A DNA stretch of 64,000 nt from Nostocoides sp. (GTDB lineage Bacteria > Actinomycetota > Actinomycetes > Actinomycetales > Dermatophilaceae): positions 415,001-479,000 of the forward strand of contig JADJEA010000001.1 of NCBI GenBank assembly GCA_016702415.1, read 5' to 3'. This document shows, piece by piece, positions 36,173 to 44,989 of the stretch. The translations under genes were made by a program, and so were the position numbers. The stretch's first letter is position 1. Each line of letters starts with the position of its first letter. The notes under the pieces are model-generated. The model was given only the letters and a program-made list of their open reading frames with translations. It did not search any database and had not been told where the DNA came from.

Positions 36173-37422
36173 AAACCACACGGCTTGGCCGAGTCGCCCG
36201 CACCATTAGCGGCTCTGGGTTCCCACCATCCGAACAGGGGGCGACCAGTGGCGACCTCCCGTTCGTCAAGGTCTCAGACCTAGCGCTGAAGGCGAACTCC
36301 TTCGGGGTCAAGACAGCGGTGAACTGGGTCAGCCGCGAGCAGGCCGTTGCCCTGGGCGCACGAACAGTCCCAGCCGACTCGATCATTTTTCCAAAGGTGG
36401 GAGCAGCCCTCCTTGGTAACGCTCGAGGACGCACGCGCACGGCGCTACTAATCGACAACAACATGATGGCCGTCGTGCCGACCGGCGTGGACCGTGGATT
36501 CGCGTACTGGTGGCTGCGATCTGTCGATATGGCCCAGTTGTCGGAAGGCGGGACGCTGCCATTCGTCAGCGACTCTGCTGTTCGCGACCTGAGGGTTCCA
36601 CTCCTGCCATTAGAGGTGCAGCGGCGGATCGCGGAGTTCCTCGACGACCGCGTCGCCCGCATCGACCAAATCATCGCAGCTCGCCGCCAGCAGGCTCAAC
36701 GGCGCAGTGAACTATTCTTGGAGCGGGCGCGCGTTCTCACGACTCAGGGCTTAGTAGTTGAGACGCGCGCGTCGGGCGTGCCATGGATGCCTAGGGTTGG
36801 GGTGTGCTTCCGTCTCTGGCGGGTGGGACAAGCGTTCACCACAGGCAGCGGCACCACTCCACGATCGGACAAATTGGAGTACTACGACGGTGGCATTCCG
36901 TGGGCTACAACTTCTGATCTGAGGGATCGTTCTGAGGTGGTGCCCCCAAGGTCCGTGACAACCCGAGCGATCGCAGACCATTCGGCACTTCCGATTTATC
37001 CCGCCGGCACTCTCCTCGTCGCAATGTATGGGGCTACTGTCGGGCGTGTCGGTGTCCTGGCTGTCGACGCAACAGTGAACCAAGCATGCTGCGCTCTGAT
37101 GTCACGTGGAGTCGTACATCCGGAGTACGCCTTTCATTGGTTCGTAGCGCATCGCCCCGAGATCATGGCACTGGCGTCCGGAGGGGGCCAACCGAACATC
37201 AGCCAGGACGTAGTGAGGAGTTTGCGGATACCTGCGCCACCTTGGGCCGAGCACCTGAAGATCGTTGTAGCTCTCAGAAGACTCACTGACGATGCCAACG
37301 CCGCCTCTTCAACCATCGAGACGAGCACCGTTCTTCTCGCTGAGTACAAGCAGGCGTTGATTACGGCTGCAGTGACCGGTGAACTCGATGTGACGACTGC
37401 GGGTAGCGGCATACCGGGGTGA
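36169..37422 (+). CDS. hsdS: Type I restriction-modification specificity subunit HsdS
   Basis: 417 residues from GTG 36169, overlapping the hsdM stop (GTGA). Two target-recognition domains, about residues 1-145 (ISGSGFPPSEQGATSGDLPF ... LPLEVQRRIAEFL) and 200-385 (TGSGTTPRSDKLEYYDGGIP ... IPAPPWAEHLKIVVAL), are each followed by a coiled-coil spacer (DDRVARIDQIIAARRQQAQR; TIETSTVLLAEYKQALITAA). Lower GC than hsdM and hsdR, as usual for horizontally exchanged specificity genes. The recognised sequence cannot be read from the protein. Confidence 0.92.
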   Translation: MKTTRLGRVARTISGSGFPPSEQGATSGDLPFVKVSDLALKANSFGVKTAVNWVSREQAVALGARTVPADSIIFPKVGAALLGNARGRTRTALLIDNNMMAVVPTGVDRGFAYWWLRSVDMAQLSEGGTLPFVSDSAVRDLRVPLLPLEVQRRIAEFLDDRVARIDQIIAARRQQAQRRSELFLERARVLTTQGLVVETRASGVPWMPRVGVCFRLWRVGQAFTTGSGTTPRSDKLEYYDGGIPWATTSDLRDRSEVVPPRSVTTRAIADHSALPIYPAGTLLVAMYGATVGRVGVLAVDATVNQACCALMSRGVVHPEYAFHWFVAHRPEIMALASGGGQPNISQDVVRSLRIPAPPWAEHLKIVVALRRLTDDANAASSTIETSTVLLAEYKQALITAAVTGELDVTTAGSGIPG

Positions 37423-37456
37423 GGACGAGCCCGCCTCGCGCTACCGTCACCCAGGG

Positions 37457-37584
37457 TCCAAGCACGGTTGGAGGCTGGCGACCAGCCTCCAACCAAACTT
37501 CTCTCTTGCTTGGATCTAGAGCTTTAGTTCCAAGTCCGGTTGCATCCCTCGCACCAGGATCCAACCAAATAGCAGTTTTGGTTG
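37457..37584. promoter_or_regulatory. Palindrome-rich region between hsdS and fic
   Basis: A nested structure: TCCAAGCA (37457-37464) and TGCTTGGA (37507-37514) enclose a perfect 13-bp hairpin GGTTGGAGGCTGG/CCAGCCTCCAACC (37466-37494). Close to the fic start, CAACCAAA/TTTGGTTG (37562-37569/37577-37584) forms another inverted repeat, and TCCAACCAAA occurs twice. It could terminate hsdMS and act as operator for a separately regulated fic-hsdR transcript. Confidence 0.55.
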
Positions 37585-37596
37585 TAGGTTGACCGC

Positions 37597-38787
37597 ATGC
37601 GCGCCGGGGACTTTGCCGACAGCCCGTTCGGGCGAGCCACCCGCGAGCCCCACAACAGATTCGCCTTCGACTACTACCTGCCCAACCCCATCCCCCGCGA
37701 CCTCCAGCTCTCGTCCGCGGTCGTCTCTGTCCTGTCAGAGGCCGATGCCTCCCTTGGTCACTTGCACGGGCTGGGCACTCTCATCACCGATCCAAGTCTG
37801 CTCATCGGGCCGTATCTTCGCCGCGAGGCCCTCGCGAGCACCCGCATCGAAGGAACCCAAGCCTCACTGTCGGAGGTCTACCAAGCCGAGTTGGACGACC
37901 GCCCACCCACGAACGACGTGCTCGAGGTGCAGCGCTACCTCGAAGCAACGCGTCTCGCCCACACCCGCAGCCACGACCTTCCGCTCACGCAGCGGCTCAT
38001 CCTGGAAGTCCACAGGTCATTGCTCACCGACGTGCGCGGTGAGCAACGGCGTCCTGGCGAGTTCCGGTCGACACCCGTGTGGATCGGTGGCGCCGGGGCC
38101 ACCCCATCCACGGCCGCATTCGTTCCACCTCTACCCGAGCACCTGCCATCCCTGCTGAGCGATTGGGAGCGGTTCGTCAACGACGACGGCCGCAACTATC
38201 CCGCCCTCATTCAAGCCGCCCTGATGCACTATCAGTTCGAGACGATCCACCCGTTCCTCGACGGCAACGGGCGGATCGGTCGTCTCCTCATCAACCTTCA
38301 GCTCATGCTGCGCCGGCGACTCACCCACCCCCTCCTGTATGTGTCGAGCTACTTCGAGACCCACCGTGCCGAGTATTACCAAGGACTCCAAGGGGTCCGC
38401 GAGTCCGGAGACATCGACACCTGGTTCACCTTCTTCCTCCGTGCCGTCTCGGAGCAGGCCACCGACGCCGTGCACCGTGCGCGGCGACTGATCGAGGTGC
38501 GCGAGAGCTATTTCGAGGAGGCGATCCAGGCCCGCTCCAGCCTCCCCCGCCTCGTGGGGGTCATCGTCGAGAACCCCTTCGTGACGGTGAAGTCTGTCGA
38601 GACTCAGCTGGGACTGACGAATCAGGGAGCGCGCAGCCTTATCCGGAGCGCCGTCGAGCGCGGCTGGTTGGAGAAGCTCCAGGTGAAAGGCCGCAGCGGC
38701 CGCGAATACTGGTATGCACCCAAACTCTTTGAGGTCATGGAGGCCCCGATGGCATATCACAGCGATGACGAGGACTCCCACCGATGA
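37597..38787 (+). CDS. Fic-family protein (class II) inside the hsd operon
   Basis: 396 residues. Fic_N-like N-terminus, autoinhibitory motif STRIEG (residues 81-86), active site HPFLDGNGRIGR (218-229) with catalytic His218, and a C-terminal winged helix (VKSVETQLGLTNQGARSLIR). It should AMPylate a protein target when the inhibitory Glu85 is displaced. The stop overlaps the hsdR ATG (ATGA), so fic and hsdR are translationally coupled; upstream is its own palindrome-rich control region. The target is unknown: an Hsd subunit or a host protein are both possible. Intact. Confidence 0.9.
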   Translation: MRAGDFADSPFGRATREPHNRFAFDYYLPNPIPRDLQLSSAVVSVLSEADASLGHLHGLGTLITDPSLLIGPYLRREALASTRIEGTQASLSEVYQAELDDRPPTNDVLEVQRYLEATRLAHTRSHDLPLTQRLILEVHRSLLTDVRGEQRRPGEFRSTPVWIGGAGATPSTAAFVPPLPEHLPSLLSDWERFVNDDGRNYPALIQAALMHYQFETIHPFLDGNGRIGRLLINLQLMLRRRLTHPLLYVSSYFETHRAEYYQGLQGVRESGDIDTWFTFFLRAVSEQATDAVHRARRLIEVRESYFEEAIQARSSLPRLVGVIVENPFVTVKSVETQLGLTNQGARSLIRSAVERGWLEKLQVKGRSGREYWYAPKLFEVMEAPMAYHSDDEDSHR

Positions 38788-41700
38788 CGATCACCCACGA
38801 GTCGGCGTTCGAGGCGAACATCGAGGCGCACCTGCTCGGTGACGGCTGGCGCAAGCTCGACCCCACGGCATACGACCGAAAGACTGGGCTCTTCGGTGAC
38901 GAGGTGATTTCTTTCGTCCAGGCGTCGCAGCCCAAGGCGTGGCAACAGCTCGTGACGCGCCACGGCGGCGAGGCGACGGCGCGGGAGAAGTTCCTCAAGG
39001 TCGTCGTGGCCGCGCTCGACCATCGGGGGACGATCAGCGTGCTGCGATCGCCGGTCAAGGACTCGGGCGTGAGTGTGCGGCTGTGCTTCTTCAAGCCGGC
39101 GAGCGGCCTAAACGCCGAGCAGACCCAGCGGTATGAGGCCAACCGACTCGGGGTGGTGCGCCAGCTGCACCACTCGGAGTCCAACCCCTCGGACTCGCTC
39201 GACATGACGCTGGTGGTCAACGGAATCCCAATCGCGACAGCCGAATTGAAGAACCCGCTCACGCACCAGAGCGTCGAGCACGCGATGGCGCAGTACCGTA
39301 GCGATCGCAACCCGAGCGACCTGATCTTCCGAGCGCGGACGTTGGTGCACTTTGCGGTCGATCCGCACCGGGTGGCGATGACGACCCGGCTGGCCCGGGA
39401 GGCGACGGTGTTCCTGCCGTTCGACCAGGGCAGTGGCGGGGCCGGCAACACGGGGACTGCCGGCAACCCGCCGACCAAGGGCGGCTATCAGACGGCATAC
39501 CTGTGGGAGCAGGTTTGGCAGCGCGATGCGTGGCTGGATCTGCTCGGGTCGTTCATCCATTTGGAGGGCGATCGGGTGCTGTTCCCCCGGTTCCACCAGT
39601 GGCACGCGGTGCGCTCGATCCTGGAGGCGACCTACCGCGACGGCGCGGGCGAGGACCGGTTGGTGCAGCACTCGGCGGGGTCGGGGAAGTCGAACACGAT
39701 CGCGTGGACGGCGCACGCGCTGTCGCGGCTGCACGGGCCGGATGATGCTCCGATCTTCGACAAGGTCGTCGTCATCACCGACCGCAAAGTCCTGGACCGG
39801 CAGCTGCAGGACACTGTGGCCGGGCTGGAGCACACGCCTGGGACGATCGTGCGGATCGATGAGAACTCGGCGCAGCTCAAGGAGGCACTGGAGGGGCACG
39901 CGGCTCGGGTCATCATCACGACCCTGCAGAAGTTCCCGGTCGTCGCTGACTTGGCTGCCAAAGCCGCAGCCGAGGGCGACGCGATGGGTGTCGTTGGTCG
40001 CCGGTTCGCCGTCATCGTCGATGAAGCCCACTCCTCCTCGAGCGGCGACTCGGTCGCCAAGCTGAAGAAGGTGCTCGGGTCGGGGGGCGAGGCGGCGCTG
40101 GAGGCGGCCGAGGAAGCCGAGCACACGGCATACGAAGAAGCAGTTGACGCCTCTGACGAGGCCCTGTTGGACAGTGCGCGCCACCGGGGCAAGCACAAGA
40201 ACCTGTCGTTCTTCGCGTTCACGGCCACGCCGAAACCGAAGACGCTCGACACGTTCGGGCAGGTCGGCGCGGATGGGCTCAAGCGGCCGTTCCACACCTA
40301 TTCGATGCGGCAGGCCATCGCGGAGGGCTTCATCCTCGATGTGCTCGCGAACTACACGACGTATGCCGTGTACTACAAGCTCGCCAATGCTCACCCGCGC
40401 AATGACCCGGAGATGGAGACGAGCAAGGGTCGCGCCGCCCTGGCCCGGTTCGCGTCGCTGCACCCTTATGCACTGGATGCCAAGGCGGAGGTGATCATCG
40501 AACACTTCCGGCAGAAGACCGCGGGCAAGATCGACGGGCAGGCCAAAGCGATGGTTGTGACCCGGTCCCGCCTGCACGCGGTGCGCACGCAGGCGGCGTT
40601 GACGGCATACATCGCGAAGAAGGGGTACGACCGGGGGGAGCGGCCCTTGCGGACGCTGGTGGCGTTCTCCGGGTCGCTGGTGGATCCGGATGCGCCGGAG
40701 GCGCCGCCGGTGACGGAGGCGAGCATCAACGGGTTCTCCGAAGGGCAGCTGCCGAAGAGGTTCCACGGGCCGGAGTACCAGGTGCTCGTGGTGGCCGAGA
40801 AGTACCAGACCGGGTTCGACGAGCCGCTGCTGCACACGATGTATGTCGACAAGAAGCTGTCCGGGGTCGCGGCCGTGCAGACGCTGTCGCGGCTGAACCG
40901 GACCCACCCGGGGAAGGAGGACACGTTCGTCCTGGACTTCGCCAACACGGCCGAGGAGATCAAGGCATCGTTCGAGCCGTTCTACGAGGAGTCGTTCTCG
41001 ACTCCGACCGAGCCCAACGTTCTGGCCACGATGGAGCACGACCTCATGGCGGCCGGGGTGCTGTCGATGCCCGAGATGGAGGCGGCCGTCGCGGCGCTGT
41101 TGTCGCAGGACCCGGGGCAGCAGTCGGTGCTGTACGGCAATCTCGAGCCAGCCGTCGGGCGGTTCGTGGCGTTGGAGGAGGAGAAGGCTGACGAGTTCCG
41201 GCGGACGCTGGAGCACTTCTGCCGGGCATACGCGTTCGTCGCTCAGGTGATGCCGTGGGCGGACACCGACTGGGAGCGGCTGTTCCTCTACGGGCGGCTC
41301 CTGTTGCTGGAACTCCCGCCGGGTGAGAACAGTCCGATGCCGCAGATCTCCAAGTCGGTGCAGCTGACCCACCTGCGGATCGCGGTCACTTCGGAGGCAG
41401 CGGTCGAGCTCGCCGGCTCGGACGAGCCCGGCGTGGCACTCCCGGGTGAGGGCAAGGGTGCGACGGTCGAGCCGGTGCTCGACAAGCTGTCCGCACTGAT
41501 CTCGGCGATGAACGACAAGTACGGAGCCGACCTCGGCGAGGCCGACAAGGTCTGGGTGGACCAGCAGTGGGTTGTGGTCAAGGAGGACGACGAGATGCGC
41601 GAGGTCGCCCTCAACAACGACCGCAGCCAGTTCGAGATGGTCCTAGAGCAGAAGGTCAAGGACCTGCTGATCGACCGGCACGACAAGAACGGCGTGCTCT

Positions 41701-41795
41701 TCGACCTGTTCTTCTCCAACCCCGACTTCCAGGTCTCCCTCGTCCGCTACCTCGCCGGCACTTACGACGAGTTCCGCCGAGAGACGATGGCCTGA
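38784..41795 (+). CDS. hsdR: Type I restriction enzyme subunit HsdR
   Basis: 1003 residues. N-terminal nuclease domain with D140...E154-L-K156 as the PD-(D/E)xK site. Superfamily 2 motor with Walker A HSAGSGKS (296-303), DEAH box at 413-416 and later helicase motifs (SFFAFTATPKPKTLDTFGQ; VVAEKYQTGFDEPLL; VQTLSRLNRTHPGK). C-terminal helical domain for binding the methyltransferase. With HsdM2S it forms the restriction complex that translocates and cuts unmethylated DNA. Intact; contains six GTATGC/GCATAC motifs. Confidence 0.95.
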   Translation: MTITHESAFEANIEAHLLGDGWRKLDPTAYDRKTGLFGDEVISFVQASQPKAWQQLVTRHGGEATAREKFLKVVVAALDHRGTISVLRSPVKDSGVSVRLCFFKPASGLNAEQTQRYEANRLGVVRQLHHSESNPSDSLDMTLVVNGIPIATAELKNPLTHQSVEHAMAQYRSDRNPSDLIFRARTLVHFAVDPHRVAMTTRLAREATVFLPFDQGSGGAGNTGTAGNPPTKGGYQTAYLWEQVWQRDAWLDLLGSFIHLEGDRVLFPRFHQWHAVRSILEATYRDGAGEDRLVQHSAGSGKSNTIAWTAHALSRLHGPDDAPIFDKVVVITDRKVLDRQLQDTVAGLEHTPGTIVRIDENSAQLKEALEGHAARVIITTLQKFPVVADLAAKAAAEGDAMGVVGRRFAVIVDEAHSSSSGDSVAKLKKVLGSGGEAALEAAEEAEHTAYEEAVDASDEALLDSARHRGKHKNLSFFAFTATPKPKTLDTFGQVGADGLKRPFHTYSMRQAIAEGFILDVLANYTTYAVYYKLANAHPRNDPEMETSKGRAALARFASLHPYALDAKAEVIIEHFRQKTAGKIDGQAKAMVVTRSRLHAVRTQAALTAYIAKKGYDRGERPLRTLVAFSGSLVDPDAPEAPPVTEASINGFSEGQLPKRFHGPEYQVLVVAEKYQTGFDEPLLHTMYVDKKLSGVAAVQTLSRLNRTHPGKEDTFVLDFANTAEEIKASFEPFYEESFSTPTEPNVLATMEHDLMAAGVLSMPEMEAAVAALLSQDPGQQSVLYGNLEPAVGRFVALEEEKADEFRRTLEHFCRAYAFVAQVMPWADTDWERLFLYGRLLLLELPPGENSPMPQISKSVQLTHLRIAVTSEAAVELAGSDEPGVALPGEGKGATVEPVLDKLSALISAMNDKYGADLGEADKVWVDQQWVVVKEDDEMREVALNNDRSQFEMVLEQKVKDLLIDRHDKNGVLFDLFFSNPDFQVSLVRYLAGTYDEFRRETMA

Positions 41796-41865
41796 ACATG
41801 GGCCTCAGCGTTGTCAGTCGTGACCCGTACCGTCTATGTCATAGTGAGTAAGCAGCCACACGGAG

Positions 41866-43316
41866 GAGGAATTGTCAAGACCTGTGGATCGGTGTGTCAT
41901 GAGGCGAGTTGGTCACCTCCTGGTTGGTCGTCGTCTCGTTCGAGCAGAACGCCTTTGTCGAAGCGGGCACCGGCTCGGACGAGGGCGACCAGGTGGGTGC
42001 GTTGACCGCTCGCCAGCGGCGTTGGGCTGACTGGATCAGCTTGAACGCCATGGCGATGCCGGCGGCTCTCGAGCCGGGTCCTTTGGTCACCCGCTGGCGG
42101 AGGCGGACGGTGGCGAATGTGGATTCGATGGGGTTGGTGGTGCGCAGGTGGATCCAGTGCTCGCCCGGGTAGTCGTAGAACGCGAGGAGCACGTCGAGGT
42201 CGTCGGTGATCTTCGCGGCGGCCTTGGGCCACTTGCCGCCGTACTCCGCCACGAAAGAGGCCGCGGCCCGGGCGGCGTGGTCCTTGCTCTCGGCGTTCCA
42301 GATCTCCGCCAGGGCCTTCTTCGCGCCTGGGTGGGCCGACTTCGGCAGTGCGGCAAGGACATTCGCGATCTTGTGGAACCAGCACCGCTGCTCGCGCGTG
42401 GCGGGGAAGACGTCCCGGACCGCCTTCCAGAACCCCAGCGCGCCGTCCCCGACCGCGAGCACCGGGGCCCGCATGCCACGCCGTTTGCAGTCGCGCAGCA
42501 GGTCCGCCCACGACTCGGATGACTCGCGGAACCCGTCGGCCAGGGCGACCAGCTCCTTCGTGCCGTCGGCGCGGACCCCGATCATCACCAGCAGGCAGAT
42601 CTTGTCGCTCTCGAGGCGGACCTTGACGTGGATCCCGTCGACCCACAGGTACACATAGTCGACCTCGGCCAACGACCGGGCGTTGAAGACTCGGGCCTCG
42701 TCCTGCCACTGCGCTGTCAAGCGTGTCACGGTCGCCGGGGACAGGCCTGCCGCGGACCCGAAGAACCCCTCCAGGGCGGGGGTGAAGTCCCCGCTGGACA
42801 GGCCGTGTAGGTACAGCAGCGGCAGCACTTCAGCGACCTGCGGAGACTTCCGCGCCCACGCCGGCAGGATCGCCGAAGCGAAACGAACCCGTTCTCCCGT
42901 CACCGGATCGGTGCGCTTGTCGTTGACTCTGGGTTGTTTGACCGGAACCGCCCCAGCCGCGGTCGCCACCAGGCGCGGGGCGTGGGTGCCGTTACGCACG
43001 ACCAGCCGGTGGCCATGCTCGTCGACCTCGCCGGCGTGGGCGTCGACATAGGCGGAGACCTCGGCCTGCAACGCCGCCGCCAGCATCCGCCGAGCGCCCT
43101 CACGGGCCAGCTCGTCCAACAGGTCACCACCCACCGCCGCCGCAGCGTGCGTGTCGTGGGCATCGTCAACTACGGTGAGCATGAGCGCACCTTCCCGAAC
43201 CAGCGCGTCAACGCCGGTCCTGATCAGAGCTACTTGGACTTCAGATCTTCCTCGGGGAGGTGCGACTCTTCACGCCCGCCCCGCCGAGGGCCATCCACAG
43301 GTTCTGATCATTGCTC
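41866..43316 (-). mobile_element. IS256-family element, copy 1
   Basis: 1451 bp. Ends GAGGAATTGTCAAGACCTGT (left) and, on the other strand, GAGCAATGATCAGAACCTGT (right) form imperfect terminal inverted repeats continuing into GGAT. Flanked by the 9-bp duplication CACACGGAG (41857-41865 and 43317-43325), so an intact insertion. It lies between hsdR and the 61-residue gene, splitting its upstream region. Confidence 0.93.
41897..43182 (-). pseudogene. IS256-family (mutator) transposase, copy 1
   Basis: Consensus protein 428 residues, with DDE catalytic residues D182 (YLWVDGIHVK), D246 (AVGDGALGFW) and E353 (NPIESTFATVRLR) and the mutator signature around CWFHKIANVL. In this copy a missing G in GGTGGG (about 41995) changes the last ~33 residues, so the frame runs on to 41875. 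The first 395 residues are unaffected. The length of 1286 nt against 1287 expected confirms one deletion. Confidence 0.9.
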
Positions 43317-43332
43317 CACACGGAGGTGCGCG

Positions 43333-43518
43333 ATGGGATCCGCTACGACCGAGTCGATGACGCCGCAGGAGCTCGAAGACGAGCTCCAGAGACTTCACCG
43401 CCAGCTCGGCATCCCTGAGGAGCTCGCCGAGGACCTGGCCGCTGCCGACGCGCTGGATGCCGACCTGTATCAGGTGCTGCGCCGGATCCGGGACCTGAGG
43501 TGGCTGCAGAGCGAGTGA
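43333..43518 (+). CDS. Small protein (61 aa) downstream of hsdR
   Basis: MGSATTESMTPQELEDELQR ... ALDADLYQVLRRIRDLRWLQ, a short, helical, strongly acidic-then-basic protein. The ribosome site GGAGG lies in the IS target duplication. The TGA stop overlaps the GTG of the next gene (GTGA), so the two form a coupled pair. Before copy 1 inserted, this pair followed hsdR by about 80 bp. No family recognised. Confidence 0.6.
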   Translation: MGSATTESMTPQELEDELQRLHRQLGIPEELAEDLAAADALDADLYQVLRRIRDLRWLQSE

Positions 43519-43538
43519 GCACACTCGAGGATCAGACA

Positions 43539-44989
43539 GAGGAATTGTCAAGACCTGTGGATCGGTGTGTCATGAGGCGAGTTGGTCACCTCCTGGTTGG
43601 TCGTCGTCTCGTTCGAGCAGAACGCCTTTGTCGAAGCGGGCACCGGCTCGGACGAGGGCGACCAGGTGGGGTGCGTTGACCGCTCGCCAGCGGCGTTGGG
43701 CTGACTGGATCAGCTTGAACGCCATGGCGATGCCGGCGGCTCTCGAGCCGGGTCCTTTGGTCACCCGCTGGCGGAGGCGGACGGTGGCGAATGTGGATTC
43801 GATGGGGTTGGTGGTGCGCAGGTGGATCCAGTGCTCGCCCGGGTAGTCGTAGAACGCGAGGAGCACGTCGAGGTCGTCGGTGATCTTCGCGGCGGCCTTG
43901 GGCCACTTGCCGCCGTACTCCGCCACGAAAGAGGCCGCGGCCCGGGCGGCGTGGTCCTTGCTCTCGGCGTTCCAGATCTCCGCCAGGGCCTTCTTCGCGC
44001 CTGGGTGGGCCGACTTCGGCAGTGCGGCAAGGACATTCGCGATCTTGTGGAACCAGCACCGCTGCTCGCGCGTGGCGGGGAAGACGTCCCGGACCGCCTT
44101 CCAGAACCCCAGCGCGCCGTCCCCGACCGCGAGCACCGGGGCCCGCATGCCACGCCGTTTGCAGTCGCGCAGCAGGTCCGCCCACGACTCGGATGACTCG
44201 CGGAACCCGTCGGCCAGGGCGACCAGCTCCTTCGTGCCGTCGGCGCGGACCCCGATCATCACCAGCAGGCAGATCTTGTCGCTCTCGAGGCGGACCTTGA
44301 CGTGGATCCCGTCGACCCACAGGTACACATAGTCGACCTCGGCCAACGACCGGGCGTTGAAGACTCGGGCCTCGTCCTGCCACTGCGCTGTCAAGCGTGT
44401 CACGGTCGCCGGGGACAGGCCTGCCGCGGACCCGAAGAACCCCCTCCAGGGCGGGGTGAAGTCCCCGCTGGACAGGCCGTGTAGGTACAGCAGCGGCAGC
44501 ACTTCAGCGACCTGCGGAGACTTCCCGCCCACGCCGGCAGCATCGCCGAAGCGAAACGAACCCGTTCTCCCGTCACCGGATCGGTGCGCTTGTCGTTGAC
44601 TCTGGGTTGTTTGACCGGAACCGCCCCAGCCGCGGTCGCCACCAGGCGCGGGGCGTGGGTGCCGTTACGCACGACCAGCCGGTGGCCATGCTCGTCGACC
44701 TCGCCGGCGTGGGCGTCGACATAGGCGGAGACCTCGGCCTGCAACGCCGCCGCCAGCATCCGCCGAGCGCCCTCACGGGCCAGCTCGTCCAACAGGTCAC
44801 CACCCACCGCCGCCGCAGCGTGCGTGTCGTGGGCATCGTCAACTACGGTGAGCATGAGCGCACCTTCCCGAACCAGCGCGTCAACGCCGGTCCTGATCAG
44901 AGCTACTTGGACTTCAGATCTTCCTCGGGGAGGTGCGACTCTTCACGCCCGCCCCGCCGAGGGCCATCCACAGGTTCTGATCATTGCTC
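43539..44989 (-). mobile_element. IS256-family element, copy 2
   Basis: 1451 bp with the same ends as copy 1. 9-bp duplication GATCAGACA at 43530-43538 and 44990-44998. Inserted after codon 8 of the hypothetical gene. Same orientation as copy 1 and only 222 bp from it, so recombination between the two could delete the 61-residue gene. Confidence 0.93.
43570..44855 (-). pseudogene. IS256-family transposase, copy 2
   Basis: Same protein as copy 1. The N-terminal 108 residues (ATG 44855) and the C-terminal 320 (through 43570) lie in different frames owing to changes at about 44525 (CTTCCCGCC against CTTCCGCGCC). A pair of compensating changes near 44445 alters PALEGFF to PPWRGFF. Confidence 0.88.

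Noticed and set aside
37466..37494. Hairpin as a simple rho-independent terminator of hsdMS
   Set aside because: The stem is strong, but the sequence after it is AAACTTCTCTC, not a T-run, and an outer repeat encloses it; kept as a regulatory region instead.
1100..41240. GTATGCC as a polar (KOPS-like) chromosome-segregation signal
   Set aside because: Both orientations occur about equally and without runs of one strand, so there is no polarity in this window.
39108..41372. Long open frame antisense to hsdR (about 750 codons)
   Set aside because: It mirrors the GC-rich third positions of hsdR; the product is low-complexity Arg/His/Leu-rich, without motifs or a ribosome site.
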